Source of the DNA: Bacillota bacterium
Lineage (GTDB): Bacteria; Bacillota; Clostridia; Acetivibrionales; DSM-1351
Direction of reading: 5' to 3'
DNA length: 64,000 nucleotides
Assembly: GCA_023439045.1 (NCBI GenBank)
Contig: JAEXOY010000020.1
Location: forward strand, 1 to 64,000
Shown here piece by piece: positions 1 to 8,298 of this stretch (its first letter is position 1; each line of letters starts with the position of its first letter). A model generated the notes under the pieces. The model saw nothing but the letters and a program-made list of their open reading frames with translations. It made no database searches and was not told the origin of the DNA. The position numbers and the translations under genes are program-made.

Positions 1-103
1 GTGTTGTCAAGAGACTCAATTATACCAAGAAAATGGGGGTTATTGTTTTTTTATTGCAAAAAACTCTCCAACTCAGTCATATAAGCGGTTTTTAAATAAA
101 AAG

Positions 104-123
104 AGTGTAAAAAACTTTACACT
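104..123. other. Short inverted repeat upstream of aroQ
   Basis: The arms AGTGTAAA and TTTACACT are separated by four bases, about 25 bases ahead of the aroQ start. There is no T-run after it, so it is more like an operator or 5'-UTR hairpin than a terminator. The rest of bases 1-149 holds no gene I can support. Confidence 0.3.
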
Positions 124-149
124 AACAAGGCGAAATAAGGGGTGTTAAA

Positions 150-578
150 ATGAAAAAGATTTTGATTATTAATGGTCCTAACCTAAACCTGTTGGGTACT
201 AGAGAGCCCACTATATACGGCAGTGAAACACTGCTGGATATTGCAAAGGCGGTGGAGGTAAAGTCCATGCAACTTGGAGTTGAAACGGACTTTGTACAAT
301 CAAACCATGAAGGGGAGATTATTGACAAAATTCAAGCTGCACGAGGTGTTTATGAGACAATAATTATTAATGCGGGTGCATATACTCACTATAGTATAGC
401 CATTAGGGATGCAATTTCAGCATGTGAGATACCTACTATTGAAATACATCTTTCTAATATACATGCAAGAGAAGAGTTTAGACATAAGTCAGTAATAGCG
501 GCCGTTTGTAAAGGCCAAATATGCGGCTTTGGCAAGAGTAGCTATTTGTTGGCACTCCAAGCTGCTGCTGAAATGTAG
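150..578 (+). CDS. aroQ: Type II 3-dehydroquinate dehydratase
   Basis: Converts 3-dehydroquinate to 3-dehydroshikimate in the shikimate pathway (cytosolic dodecamer in this family). The 142-residue protein has the usual family length. Visible signatures are the N-terminal NGPNLNLLG with the following R-E-P-x-x-Y segment, the NAGAYTHYS block, and EIHLSN followed by the H-A-R-E-E-F-R-H stretch that holds the catalytic histidine and substrate-binding arginine. ATG at 150 is preceded by AAGGGG with good spacing. It lies upstream of an M24 peptidase and efp, the same order as yqhS-yqhT-efp in B. subtilis. Assignment is secure. Confidence 0.97.
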   Translation: MKKILIINGPNLNLLGTREPTIYGSETLLDIAKAVEVKSMQLGVETDFVQSNHEGEIIDKIQAARGVYETIIINAGAYTHYSIAIRDAISACEIPTIEIHLSNIHAREEFRHKSVIAAVCKGQICGFGKSSYLLALQAAAEM

Positions 579-599
579 TGGTAGTAACTGTGTTGTAAT

Positions 600-736
600 G
601 TAGTAGTAAATGCAGTAGTAAATGCAGTAGTAACTATATTTAGTGCAGTAGTAACTATATTTAGTGCAGTAGTAACTGCATTTAGTGCAGTAGTAACTGT
701 ATTTAATGTAGTAGTAACTGTAATGTAAATGTAGTG
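600..736 (+). repeat. 21-bp tandem repeat in the aroQ-peptidase gap
   Basis: After two 12-bp units (GCAGTAGTAAAT at 612-635) there are four 21-bp units starting GCAGTAGTAACT (636-719) and a shorter degenerate copy to 736. Units differ by one to four bases. The array begins about 20 bases after the aroQ stop codon. The minus strand stays open across it and would read as a Thr/Ala/Leu/Asn heptad-like repeat, but there is no sign that this is expressed. Confidence 0.9.
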
Positions 737-798
737 ATATTGAATAACACTAGCACATAAAATGCATGGACATATCATTTAAGATTTGGGAGGCAGTA

Positions 799-1884
799 AT
801 GTTTAGCAACGAAATTTTAAATAAAAGATTAGATACAGTTAGAACAAAAATTAAAGAAAACAACCTGGATGCTGTGTTTATCACGAAAAGGGAAAATTAT
901 TTGTATGTTTCCGGGTTCACCGGCACTTCAGCATTCTTGTTTATTACCAACGATAAGGCGTATCTATTAACGGATTTTAGATATGTTGAGCAAGCTGCCA
1001 TGCAGGCTCCACAATTTGAGATAGTAGAGTACAAGAAGAGCCTGGTGGATACAATTAAAGAGCTATTAACCAAGGAAAAAATAGAAAAGCTCGGATTTGA
1101 AGACGAATATGTTAGTTATACAACATATAGTTCATACAAAAAGACATGGGGAAATGTAGAACTTATCGGTATAGGAAGTATGGTAGAATCTCTGAGAGCA
1201 ATAAAGGACGAGGAAGAAATTGCCCTGATAGATAAGGCGGTACAAATCGCAGACGCTGCATTCCAACACGTTATTGGCATTATTAAACCTGGAATTACAG
1301 AGTTGGACGTAGCTGCAGAGCTTGAATATAAAATGAGAAAACTAGGTGCAGCAGGGGGTTCCTTTGATGCTATAGTGGCGTCGGGACTCAGATCATCAAT
1401 GCCTCATGGAATTGCTTCTGACAAAAGAATAGAACTTGGAGATCCTATTACTATAGATTTTGGAGCCATTTTTTCAAATTACTGCTCAGATATGACCAGA
1501 ACGGTTTTTTTGGGTCAGCCAAGCTCTGAAATGCTTAAAATATATAATACTGTCCTCAAAGCACAAAAAGAATCATCAGCAGGTGCAGCCGCTGGTTTGA
1601 CTGGAAAGCAGGTGGACAAAATTGCAAGGGATATTATCTATGGTTCGGGCTATGAAGGCAAATTTGGGCATGGTCTAGGCCATGGTGTTGGACTTGAGGT
1701 TCATGAGTATCCCAGACTATCATTCGTTGCTGAAAATATCCTAATGAACAATATGGCTGTGACCATAGAACCGGGTATTTATGTAGAAGGATTAGGTGGA
1801 GTAAGAATAGAGGATATAATCATTATTAATGATAATAAACCTATAACCTTAACCAAATCTTCAAAGGATATTATTATTATATAA
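799..1884 (+). CDS. M24 family Xaa-Pro peptidase
   Basis: Cytosolic metallopeptidase that cleaves the N-terminal residue of X-Pro peptides. The 361-residue protein has a creatinase-like N-terminal domain (about 1-130) and a pita-bread catalytic domain. The five metal ligands are visible: Asp in TIDFG, Asp in CSDMTR, His in GHGLGHGVG, Glu in TIEPG and Glu in VRIED. I start at ATG 799 because GGGAGG lies directly ahead; an upstream in-frame ATG at 766 has no ribosome site. It corresponds to B. subtilis yqhT, next to efp, and may help recycle proline peptides, but that link is inference. Confidence 0.93.
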   Translation: MFSNEILNKRLDTVRTKIKENNLDAVFITKRENYLYVSGFTGTSAFLFITNDKAYLLTDFRYVEQAAMQAPQFEIVEYKKSLVDTIKELLTKEKIEKLGFEDEYVSYTTYSSYKKTWGNVELIGIGSMVESLRAIKDEEEIALIDKAVQIADAAFQHVIGIIKPGITELDVAAELEYKMRKLGAAGGSFDAIVASGLRSSMPHGIASDKRIELGDPITIDFGAIFSNYCSDMTRTVFLGQPSSEMLKIYNTVLKAQKESSAGAAAGLTGKQVDKIARDIIYGSGYEGKFGHGLGHGVGLEVHEYPRLSFVAENILMNNMAVTIEPGIYVEGLGGVRIEDIIIINDNKPITLTKSSKDIIII

Positions 1885-2109
1885 TAGATATAATTTTTAC
1901 TTTATAACAAATAATAAGTTTGGGCTTGATTTAATGTTTGAAACTATTAAAAAATCTGATAGTATAGAATTATATGTTTTTAGACATTATTGAAAATTTT
2001 TCTTGCCTAATGTATAATTTTATTTTAATATTATTTAGGACGCATGTAGTGTTTTATTTATTATGTTCTTTAATTGCATAAGAATAGATTTTAATTATGG
2101 AGGTAAAAT

Positions 2110-2670
2110 ATGATAGTTGCTGGTGATTTTAGAAATGGTGTAACGTTTGAATATGACGGTAATATCTTTCAGGTAGTTGAATTTCAACACGTTAAGCCAG
2201 GAAAAGGAGCTGCATTCGTAAGAACAAAGCTCAAGAATGTTGTTACAGGAGCTACCGTTGAAAGAACTTTCAACCCTACGGACAAAATGCCAAAAGCTCA
2301 CATTGAAAGAAAGGATATGCAATACCTTTACAATGATGGTGATTTATTCCACTTTATGGATGTTGAATCTTTTGAACAAGTTCCACTGAGCAAGGAAACT
2401 GTTGGAGATGCACTTGCTTTAGTTAAGGAAAATGAAACAGTTAGAATTCTTTCACATAAAGGAAACGTTTTTGGTATAGAACCACCAACATTTGTTGAGT
2501 TGGAAGTTGTTCAGACAGATCCAGGCTTCAAGGGTGACACTGCAACTGGTGCTACAAAGCCAGCAACAGTCGAAACAGGAGCAGTAATAAAGGTTCCACT
2601 TTTTGTCGATACTGGTGATAAGATTAGAATAGATACTAGAACTGGTGAATATATGGAAAGAGTAAAATAA
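2110..2670 (+). CDS. efp: Translation elongation factor P
   Basis: Relieves ribosome stalling at polyproline by binding between the P and E sites. The 186-residue length is typical and the three beta-barrel domains are recognisable: KOW-like N-terminal domain, middle domain from about residue 66, C-terminal OB domain ending in DTRTGEYMERVK. The loop tip reads KPGKGAAF, with lysine at the position that is modified in many bacteria (by 5-aminopentanolylation in B. subtilis). No modification enzyme is in this window. The start follows TATGGAGGT. The 225-bp gap upstream is AT-rich and shows nothing else I can support. Confidence 0.97.
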   Translation: MIVAGDFRNGVTFEYDGNIFQVVEFQHVKPGKGAAFVRTKLKNVVTGATVERTFNPTDKMPKAHIERKDMQYLYNDGDLFHFMDVESFEQVPLSKETVGDALALVKENETVRILSHKGNVFGIEPPTFVELEVVQTDPGFKGDTATGATKPATVETGAVIKVPLFVDTGDKIRIDTRTGEYMERVK

Positions 2671-2707
2671 AATATATGACCATGATGGTACAAAGGAGGA
2701 TTTAAAC

Positions 2708-3136
2708 ATGAGCTATATTAGTGAACGCGTAGCCTATATTAAAGGCTTAGCAGAAGGCATGAAGGTTGACAGCTCAACCAATGAGGGCAAGCTACTTACT
2801 GCAATAATTGACGTATTGGAGGATGTTGCTCTTGCGCTTGAAGATCAGGAAGAAATTCAGGATGAAATGAGCCAGCAGGTCGATGCAATAGACGAAGACC
2901 TTGCTGACATTGAAAAGCTTATTTACGATGAAGATTATGAAGATGAAGATGGTATTGAGTTTGAAGAAGTTGAATGCCCATACTGCGGAGAGGCTATTGA
3001 GGTAGATATAGAGATGTTGGATGAAGATGCAGAAGCTATCGAGTGTCCTCATTGCCATCAGAAAATCGAAGTAGACTGGGATTGTGACTGCGATGAAGGC
3101 TGCGGTTGCGGTTGTGGATGCGAAGACGATAAGTAA
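2708..3136 (+). CDS. CD1247-type N-terminal domain protein with Cys/Asp-rich tail
   Basis: A 142-residue acidic protein resembling the clostridial family usually annotated from its CD1247 N-terminal domain; function unknown. Residues 1-60 are predicted helical (Y-I-S-E-R-V-A-Y-I-K-G-L-A-E-G start). The middle is very acidic. Two CxxC pairs (CPYCG near 97 and CPHCH near 113) form a zinc-ribbon-like unit. The end is a tail of alternating Cys, Asp and Gly. Strong AAAGGAGG site ahead. It sits 37 bp after efp, probably co-transcribed, and a terminator follows. A metal-binding or redox role is inference. Confidence 0.7.
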   Translation: MSYISERVAYIKGLAEGMKVDSSTNEGKLLTAIIDVLEDVALALEDQEEIQDEMSQQVDAIDEDLADIEKLIYDEDYEDEDGIEFEEVECPYCGEAIEVDIEMLDEDAEAIECPHCHQKIEVDWDCDCDEGCGCGCGCEDDK

Positions 3137-3154
3137 GAATTATCATTAACAATG

Positions 3155-3197
3155 AAAAGGTTGTGGTTTTATAAAGCCATGGCCTTTTTATTTTTTA
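3155..3197 (+). terminator. Rho-independent terminator
   Basis: A hairpin of about 13 pairs (AAGGTTGTGGTTT against AAAGCCATGGCCTT, with several G-U pairs) is followed by TTTTTATTTTTT. It closes the efp transcription unit. Confidence 0.8.
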
Positions 3198-3318
3198 GGG
3201 AACCTAGGGTTCCCTAGCGAACAAGAAAATATACTGAGCAAGATAAAATAGTAAAATAAGCACTGAACGGATTTGCGAAGTAAATTTTCTTGTAAATATA
3301 TTGACTATTGAGGAAAAG

Positions 3319-3360
3319 TGCTGTATTATTGTATTAAGCGCTTAATACAATAATACAGCA
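3319..3360. repeat. Perfect 42-bp palindrome upstream of the GntR-ABC operon
   Basis: The left arm starts TGCTGTATTATTGTATTAAG at 3319 and every base to 3360 is its exact reverse complement, with centre CG at 3339/3340 and no loop. It lies about 160 bp ahead of the likely promoter of the GntR gene. There is no T-tract, so it is not an ordinary terminator. It could be a cruciform-forming or protein-binding site. Confidence 0.9.
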
Positions 3361-3480
3361 ATACAGTTTTAATGTAGGACGGCACATAAACGGGGCAGAT
3401 TAAAGCCGGCACAATAGAATTTGTACAATTGTGCCGCAATAAAGACTGCACAACATAATCTGCACAAAAGATGCCGCAAT
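3361..3480 (+). repeat. Degenerate GCACAA/GCCGCAATAAA repeats with inverted repeat
   Basis: This stretch repeats short blocks such as GGCACAA, GCACAA and GCCGCAATAAA (3433-3443 and 3473-3483). It includes a 9-bp inverted repeat, CGGCACAAT at 3407 and ATTGTGCCG ending at 3436. It fills most of the gap upstream of the GntR regulator. It may be operator or leader DNA; no gene is visible. Confidence 0.6.
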
Positions 3481-3493
3481 AAACCAAACAAAA

Positions 3494-3523
3494 TGATAAT
3501 AAAAAGACAGGTGTTATTATAAT
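3494..3523 (+). promoter_or_regulatory. Probable promoter of the GntR-ABC operon
   Basis: TATAAT at 3518-3523 is an exact -10 box, with a weak TGATAA 18 bases upstream. It lies 20 bases ahead of the TTG start of the regulator. The poor -35 box fits a repressed or activator-assisted promoter. Confidence 0.5.
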
Positions 3524-3542
3524 AGAAAAGAGGTGATTAGTT

Positions 3543-3920
3543 TTGGGAAATGAGTACTTATCAAACGTTCCAATTTATATTCAGATAATGGACGAACTTA
3601 AGTTAAAGATAATTTCTGGAGTATGGGAACCGGGGCAGAAACTAAATTCAGTGAGAGAACTTGCTGTTGAGTTTTCTGTAAACCCAAATACGATGCAGAG
3701 AGCCCTTTCGGAATTGGAAAGAGAGGGGCTACTCTATACCGAGCGAACATCGGGTAGATTTGTTTCTACTGATAAGAAAGAGATTGGTAGGGCTCGTGAT
3801 GAGCTCGGAGTCGAGTATACCGATAATTATTTCATTAGTATGGAGAAGCTTGGTTATACAACTAATGAAATTGAGCAATTGCTTGAAAAAAGGTTAAAGG
3901 TGAGGGAGGACAATAAATGA
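3543..3920 (+). CDS. GntR family regulator, YtrA subfamily
   Basis: A 125-residue regulator with an N-terminal winged helix (about 8-77, including SVRELAVEFSVNPNTMQRAL as the recognition region) and only a short C-terminal dimerisation tail, which is the hallmark of the YtrA subfamily. The TTG start at 3543 follows AAAAGAGGTG. Its last codons overlap the ABC ATPase gene by 4 bp. YtrA regulators normally repress their own operon with an ABC transporter and respond to cell-envelope antibiotics; this role is inferred from the layout. Confidence 0.88.
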   Translation: MGNEYLSNVPIYIQIMDELKLKIISGVWEPGQKLNSVRELAVEFSVNPNTMQRALSELEREGLLYTERTSGRFVSTDKKEIGRARDELGVEYTDNYFISMEKLGYTTNEIEQLLEKRLKVREDNK

Positions 3921-4606
3921 TTAAGATAACTGGGCTCAGTAAGAGCTATTCAAAGAAAGTCGCGCTAAACAATATCAACTTAGAGATTAAATCAGGTACA
4001 ATAGTAGGGCTGCTAGGACCAAATGGCTGTGGGAAGACTACACTGATAAAAACAATTGCAGGGCTAATTCGTGACTACGAGGGAACAGTCACCATTGATA
4101 ACCAAGCCCCAGGGCAATATACCAAAAGTATAGTTTCCTACTTACCTGAGAAGACCTACCTAAGCGATTATAAAAAGCCCAAGGATGCAATTAATTTCTT
4201 TGAGGATTTTTATACTGATTTTGATAGGAAGAAAGCAGAAAAAATGCTGGAGCAATTTAAGCTAGATCCTAATCAACCTATAAAAAGCATGTCAAAGGGT
4301 ATGCAGGAAAAAGTACAACTTATTCTGGTCATGTCCAGACGAGCAAAGGTTTACTTGTTAGATGAACCTTTAGGTGGTTTAGACCCTGCATCTAGAAAGG
4401 CAATGCTTGACATAATTCTTAATAATTATAGCGATGATGCAGTTGTTCTTTTATCAACACATCTCATTCATGATGTTGAGAGGATATTTGACAGAGTAAT
4501 TATGATAGGGCAAAGTAATGTATTAGTTGATGACTCGGTTGACAATATTAGAGAGAATACTGGTAAATCAGTTGAATCTCTGTTTGAGGAGGTTTTCAAA
4601 TGTTAA
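3917..4606 (+). CDS. ABC transporter ATP-binding protein
   Basis: A 229-residue ATPase of an ABC-2 exporter. Walker A is GPNGCGKTT (about residue 35), the signature region reads SMSKGMQEK rather than LSGGQ, Walker B is VYLLDEPLGGLD and the switch histidine is in LLSTHL. It is translationally coupled on both sides (4-bp overlap with the regulator, 7-bp with the permease). By analogy with YtrB-type systems it could export or respond to a membrane-active compound; the substrate cannot be read from the sequence. Confidence 0.9.
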   Translation: MIKITGLSKSYSKKVALNNINLEIKSGTIVGLLGPNGCGKTTLIKTIAGLIRDYEGTVTIDNQAPGQYTKSIVSYLPEKTYLSDYKKPKDAINFFEDFYTDFDRKKAEKMLEQFKLDPNQPIKSMSKGMQEKVQLILVMSRRAKVYLLDEPLGGLDPASRKAMLDIILNNYSDDAVVLLSTHLIHDVERIFDRVIMIGQSNVLVDDSVDNIRENTGKSVESLFEEVFKC

Positions 4607-5415
4607 GTAAATTGTTTAAGTATGAAATAAAAGATACCGTGAGAAGTTTTTCAATCCTATTCGCAGTTGTTTTTCTGCTTGGAGTTGTTTCTACATTAGC
4701 TCACTTTAGTAAGATTTCAGTTTTTAATGTCACATCATCCGTATTATTAATAGTAGCTTCTGTAGCACTACCTGTAGTTACTCTAGTAATGATAATTATT
4801 AGATATTACAAGAGTATGTTTGGCAATGAAGGTTATTTAATGTTTACCCTGCCAGTTAAATCCCAACAGTTACTTGTTTCAAAAGCAGTTACATCTGTAG
4901 TATGGTTGATATTGGCTGGAATTACAGCAGTGGCAGCATTTCTTCTAGGGTTTTATTACCTGGGGGTAGTAGATTATTCTGTGCTAAAAGAAATATGGGG
5001 AGAAATTTCAAAATACAATATGAACAAATTTGTACTAGGTCTTATTCCAATTCTGCTATTAAGCACTGTGTGGCTCGTATGTCAGATTTTCTTCTCTATA
5101 ACTTTATCAAATGTAAGGCCTTTCTCAAATATGGGTCCTGCAGGAGCGTTTGTAATCTTTATTGTAGTTTATATAGCGTGCAGTATAGTTGAGAGTATTT
5201 TCGCAATAATTGCTCCTATCTCCATTACAATTAGTGATATGGGGGTTAAGTTTGGAACAACAAATATGGTGTCTTATATGATTGATAGTTTTAAGGGTAC
5301 ACTGACAAATCAGGCCGTTTTTGGCTTGGGAGGTTATATATTTGTAATTATAATGGCTTCAGTAGGCTTTTACTTGAATGGCAGATTGCTTAATAGAAAG
5401 GTTTCTATAAGATAA
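4600..5415 (+). CDS. ABC-2 type permease
   Basis: A 271-residue integral membrane protein with six hydrophobic segments (about 18-40, 45-70, 100-125, 145-168, 185-212 and 240-262). The early segment YKSMFGNEGYLMFTLPVK is a family-typical loop after the second helix. It is the membrane partner of the ATPase just upstream and the last gene of the operon, followed by a strong terminator. Confidence 0.85.
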   Translation: MLSKLFKYEIKDTVRSFSILFAVVFLLGVVSTLAHFSKISVFNVTSSVLLIVASVALPVVTLVMIIIRYYKSMFGNEGYLMFTLPVKSQQLLVSKAVTSVVWLILAGITAVAAFLLGFYYLGVVDYSVLKEIWGEISKYNMNKFVLGLIPILLLSTVWLVCQIFFSITLSNVRPFSNMGPAGAFVIFIVVYIACSIVESIFAIIAPISITISDMGVKFGTTNMVSYMIDSFKGTLTNQAVFGLGGYIFVIIMASVGFYLNGRLLNRKVSIR

Positions 5416-5418
5416 TTT

Positions 5419-5483
5419 AAGTGCACTACCAGATTTGAGTGGTAAATATATCTAGAAAATCTGGTGGTGCACTTTACTTTTTT
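5419..5483. terminator. Terminator of the GntR-ABC operon, possibly bidirectional
   Basis: The arms AAGTGCACTACCAGATTT and AAATCTGGTGGTGCACTT form an 18-bp stem with one G-U pair, followed by TACTTTTTTG on the plus strand. It sits between convergent genes and may also stop the minus-strand gene, whose own T-run is weaker. Confidence 0.88.
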
Positions 5484-5511
5484 GACTCCTTAGTTTTGGG
5501 CTAAAGCATTG

Positions 5512-6361
5512 CTAAACTTCCTCATTAATTATAATAGGTTGACGCACAAGGATATACGACAAGCCTCTTTCTTCATAATAGTATATGTACCCATCTACAA
5601 TATCATAGGATATGTATCTACCAGAATATGAATTTATTATATATCCCGAACTTACTACATTTGATGTTTTTCCACTTCCATCACAAGCTATTGTTTTTAG
5701 ATAACTTTCGTTTTGCGCTAAATAATATATACGGTTATTATCTATGCTATAGTTAGTAATCTTCTCTTTTACTAATAGTCTTTTGCCAGTTCCATCGGTT
5801 TTTATTCTATAAAGAAATTCATTTTGAATATAATAAATATAGTCACTATATATAGTAATACTCTTTACTTCTGCTGTAAGAAGTTGTTTTTTATTATTAT
5901 TCTTATCATATTTTATTATTGCAGAATTTTGGGCAGTTTTTCTTATAAAAATTGTGTCCTTACAATTTATAAAATAATTGAGAAGCGGGTCTTGATAAAG
6001 TATTTGCTTGTTGGTACCATCTTTTTTTGACTTATATAAAATGTTTGAATATCTATCTGTATAATAAATACTATCGTCACCAAGGCTATAATTTAGAATA
6101 TTTGTTACAAGTGTAACTACCTTATCAGGGTTATTTGCATCTATCATTTTTAGTAATCCAGTATTGTTATCTTGAAAATAAATAAGGTTTTCTGCTACCT
6201 TTATATTATACGCTAAATCACAAACAAAGTGCTCTTTGCCATCCTTATCTATGGAATAGAACTTGCTAGAGCTATTGGTATAGTAATCATTATGATTATA
6301 GAGAGGTAATAATTATTAAAGCTACAATTAGTACAGTCAGTTTTTTAATAAATCTACTCAT
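5512..6361 (-). pseudogene. Frameshifted secreted beta-propeller-like protein (DUF5050 type)
   Basis: Minus-strand codons from ATG 6361, with GAAGGGA ahead, read MSRFIKKLTVLIVALIIITS, a signal peptide or membrane anchor, and stop at 6296. From 6312 another frame stays open to 5512. It encodes repeated blades of the form x-I-Y-Y-x-x-x-x-x-L-Y-K/R-x-K-x-D-G-T/S-x-K, as in the DUF5050 propeller family. No start codon exists in the second frame before ATG 6147. Joining the frames within 6296-6312 would restore a protein of about 280 residues. This is either a real frameshift mutation or a sequencing error. The substrate is unknown. Confidence 0.7.
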
Positions 6362-6512
6362 AAATAAAGTCCCTTCAAAACATATTTTACCAATATTATA
6401 CATTGGTTAAATAATCCATTGCAATGAAATCTTATTTTTTTGTCATAAATGTGGACAAAGCCCAATATCTATATATAAAGATTTATTCTAATGAGAACGG
6501 GGTGGAGTACCT

Positions 6513-7484
6513 ATGAAGTCAATAGATGAAGAAATCCTTCCATATCTGGGACAATCCCTAAGGCTAATCTTTAATAAAATGTGTCAGGAGAGTAAGGACA
6601 AACTTGAAGAAATACGGTTAAGGGCACAAAAACCGCTTATGGTGTCTTGCAATGCTAATGATTGGTTTGTGACAGCCGACGGACGTATTTCTAAAAACTT
6701 TTTTGAAGCATATGAAGTAACTCAGCAAGATGTATTTAGAGTAATTGAGCTCATGAGTGAGAACTCCATATATGCTTATCAGGACGAGATTACTTCAGGC
6801 TACCTCACTATCAAGGGTGGACATAGAGTGGGCTTAAGCGGAAAGGTCGTAGTAGCTGACAATAAGATTAAAAATATAAAGGAATTTAATGGTCTCAATA
6901 TACGTATTGCAAAAGAGATAACTGGGTGTGCACTACCTGTGTTTAAATACATTATAAATGGGTCGGGGGACGTCTATAACACTCTTATTGTAGGCCCTCC
7001 CCAATGTGGCAAAACAACCGTTTTAAGGGATCTTTGCCGGCTACTGAGTAATGGAAGTGCAGAACTGGATTTTAAGGGAATAAAAATCGGAGTGGTGGAC
7101 GAGCGCTCTGAAATTGCTGCATGTAACAGGGGTATCCCCCAGAATGATGTTGGGATGAGAACGGATGTACTGGACGGTTGCCCTAAGAGCATTGGAATGG
7201 AAATGCTGCTCAGAAGCATGTCGCCATTAGCTATAGTAACTGATGAAATAGGAGTACAGGGAGATAAAGATGCAATACTGAAAGTTCTCAATTCAGGTGT
7301 GAAAATTATCACTACTGCTCACGGCTATAATATCTCTGAGCTAAAAATGAGAGAGGAACTGTTACAGGTAATAAAAAGCGGTATATTTGAAAGGTTCCTG
7401 GTTCTGAGCTCAGCAAAAGGGCCAGGCACACTAGAAGAGGTGTGTGACGGGGCTATGAGAGTCTTGTACAAGAGAGGTAAATAA
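6513..7484 (+). CDS. spoIIIAA: Stage III sporulation protein AA, secretion-type ATPase
   Basis: First gene of the eight-gene spoIIIA operon. The product is the mother-cell ATPase that resembles type II/IV secretion ATPases and powers the SpoIIIA-SpoIIQ feeding channel into the forespore. It has 323 residues. Walker A is VGPPQCGKTT (about residue 160) and the Walker B-like segment is LAIVTDEIG. ATG 6513 follows ACGGGGTGGAG. In B. subtilis the operon is under SigE in the mother cell; I see no SigE boxes here good enough to assert. Confidence 0.95.
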   Translation: MKSIDEEILPYLGQSLRLIFNKMCQESKDKLEEIRLRAQKPLMVSCNANDWFVTADGRISKNFFEAYEVTQQDVFRVIELMSENSIYAYQDEITSGYLTIKGGHRVGLSGKVVVADNKIKNIKEFNGLNIRIAKEITGCALPVFKYIINGSGDVYNTLIVGPPQCGKTTVLRDLCRLLSNGSAELDFKGIKIGVVDERSEIAACNRGIPQNDVGMRTDVLDGCPKSIGMEMLLRSMSPLAIVTDEIGVQGDKDAILKVLNSGVKIITTAHGYNISELKMREELLQVIKSGIFERFLVLSSAKGPGTLEEVCDGAMRVLYKRGK

Positions 7485-7488
7485 TATT

Positions 7489-8010
7489 ATGTTGATTCTA
7501 AAACTAATAGCTTCTGCTATCATACTTAGTTCTTCCGCTATTATTGGTTTTAGTCTTGCAAGGGATTGTGCAAAACGTCCAGTAGTGCTACGAGAACTTC
7601 AGGCAGCATTACAAATGCTAGAAAACGAAATAAGCTTTATGTCAAATCTGCTGCAGGACGCATTTGTTAGAATAGCCGCAGCCATAAATACTCAGTCTTC
7701 GGTTATTTTTACGATAGCGGCTGAAAATTTAGGGGTACTTGGAACACAGGCGAGCGAGGCCTGGGAAAAATCTATAAAGCAAAATGCTCATCAACTAGGA
7801 CTTAAGTCTGAGGATATCTCAATATTGATTTCATTTGGCAAGATGCTTGGAAGCTCAGATACATTTGGACAAATAAACAATATCAGACTTGCATCAGCCC
7901 AACTAAAATTACAGCAACAAAAAGCTGAGGATATGAAAAAGAAGAATGAAAAAATGTATAAAAGTCTGGGTGTATTAGGTGGTATGGCAGTGATTGTTAT
8001 TCTTTTTTAG
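7489..8010 (+). CDS. spoIIIAB: Stage III sporulation protein AB
   Basis: A 173-residue protein resembling the GspF-type inner-membrane platform of type II secretion. It has an N-terminal helix (about 4-22) and a C-terminal hydrophobic stretch (LGVLGGMAVIVILF). Between them is a helical region with ENEISFMSNLLQDAF. It starts 4 bp after spoIIIAA and is part of the channel connecting mother cell and forespore. Confidence 0.93.
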   Translation: MLILKLIASAIILSSSAIIGFSLARDCAKRPVVLRELQAALQMLENEISFMSNLLQDAFVRIAAAINTQSSVIFTIAAENLGVLGTQASEAWEKSIKQNAHQLGLKSEDISILISFGKMLGSSDTFGQINNIRLASAQLKLQQQKAEDMKKKNEKMYKSLGVLGGMAVIVILF

Positions 8011-8078
8011 CAGGTGTTACTAATGTAAATTAAAGCCGTTGAGTGTGGGTTAGCTTTATCTTTAGGAGGGACAATTAT

Positions 8079-8273
8079 ATGGGGGTTGATCTGATTTTTA
8101 AAATAGCTGCAATTGGAATTTTGGTTGCCGTACTAAATCAAGTGCTAATAAGGTCAGGCAGGGAAGAACAGGCTATGATGACAACTTTAGCAGGAATAAT
8201 TGTAGTTCTGCTTATGGTGTCAAAGGAAATAGCAATGTTATTTGAAACGGTAAAGACAATGTTTCATTTCTAA
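8079..8273 (+). CDS. spoIIIAC: Stage III sporulation protein AC
   Basis: A 64-residue protein with two hydrophobic helices (about 5-22 and 30-50), close to the length of B. subtilis SpoIIIAC. ATG 8079 is chosen because TAGGAGGG lies directly ahead; an in-frame extension to 8043 would swallow the ribosome site. It probably lies in the mother-cell membrane as part of the SpoIIIA complex. Confidence 0.93.
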   Translation: MGVDLIFKIAAIGILVAVLNQVLIRSGREEQAMMTTLAGIIVVLLMVSKEIAMLFETVKTMFHF

Positions 8274-8298
8274 ACTACAGATAATGGGGTGACATAGC

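Noticed and set aside
600..736. CRISPR array
   Set aside because: Units are adjacent, degenerate and lack spacers; no cas genes in the window. The same holds for the other tandem repeats.
542..778. Minus-strand 78-codon frame with Thr/Ala/Leu repeats
   Set aside because: It is the translation of the 21-bp tandem repeat; no ribosome site and no support outside the repeat.
3319..3360. Rho-independent terminator
   Set aside because: There is no T-run and the palindrome has no loop; the real terminator of the upstream unit is at 3155-3197.
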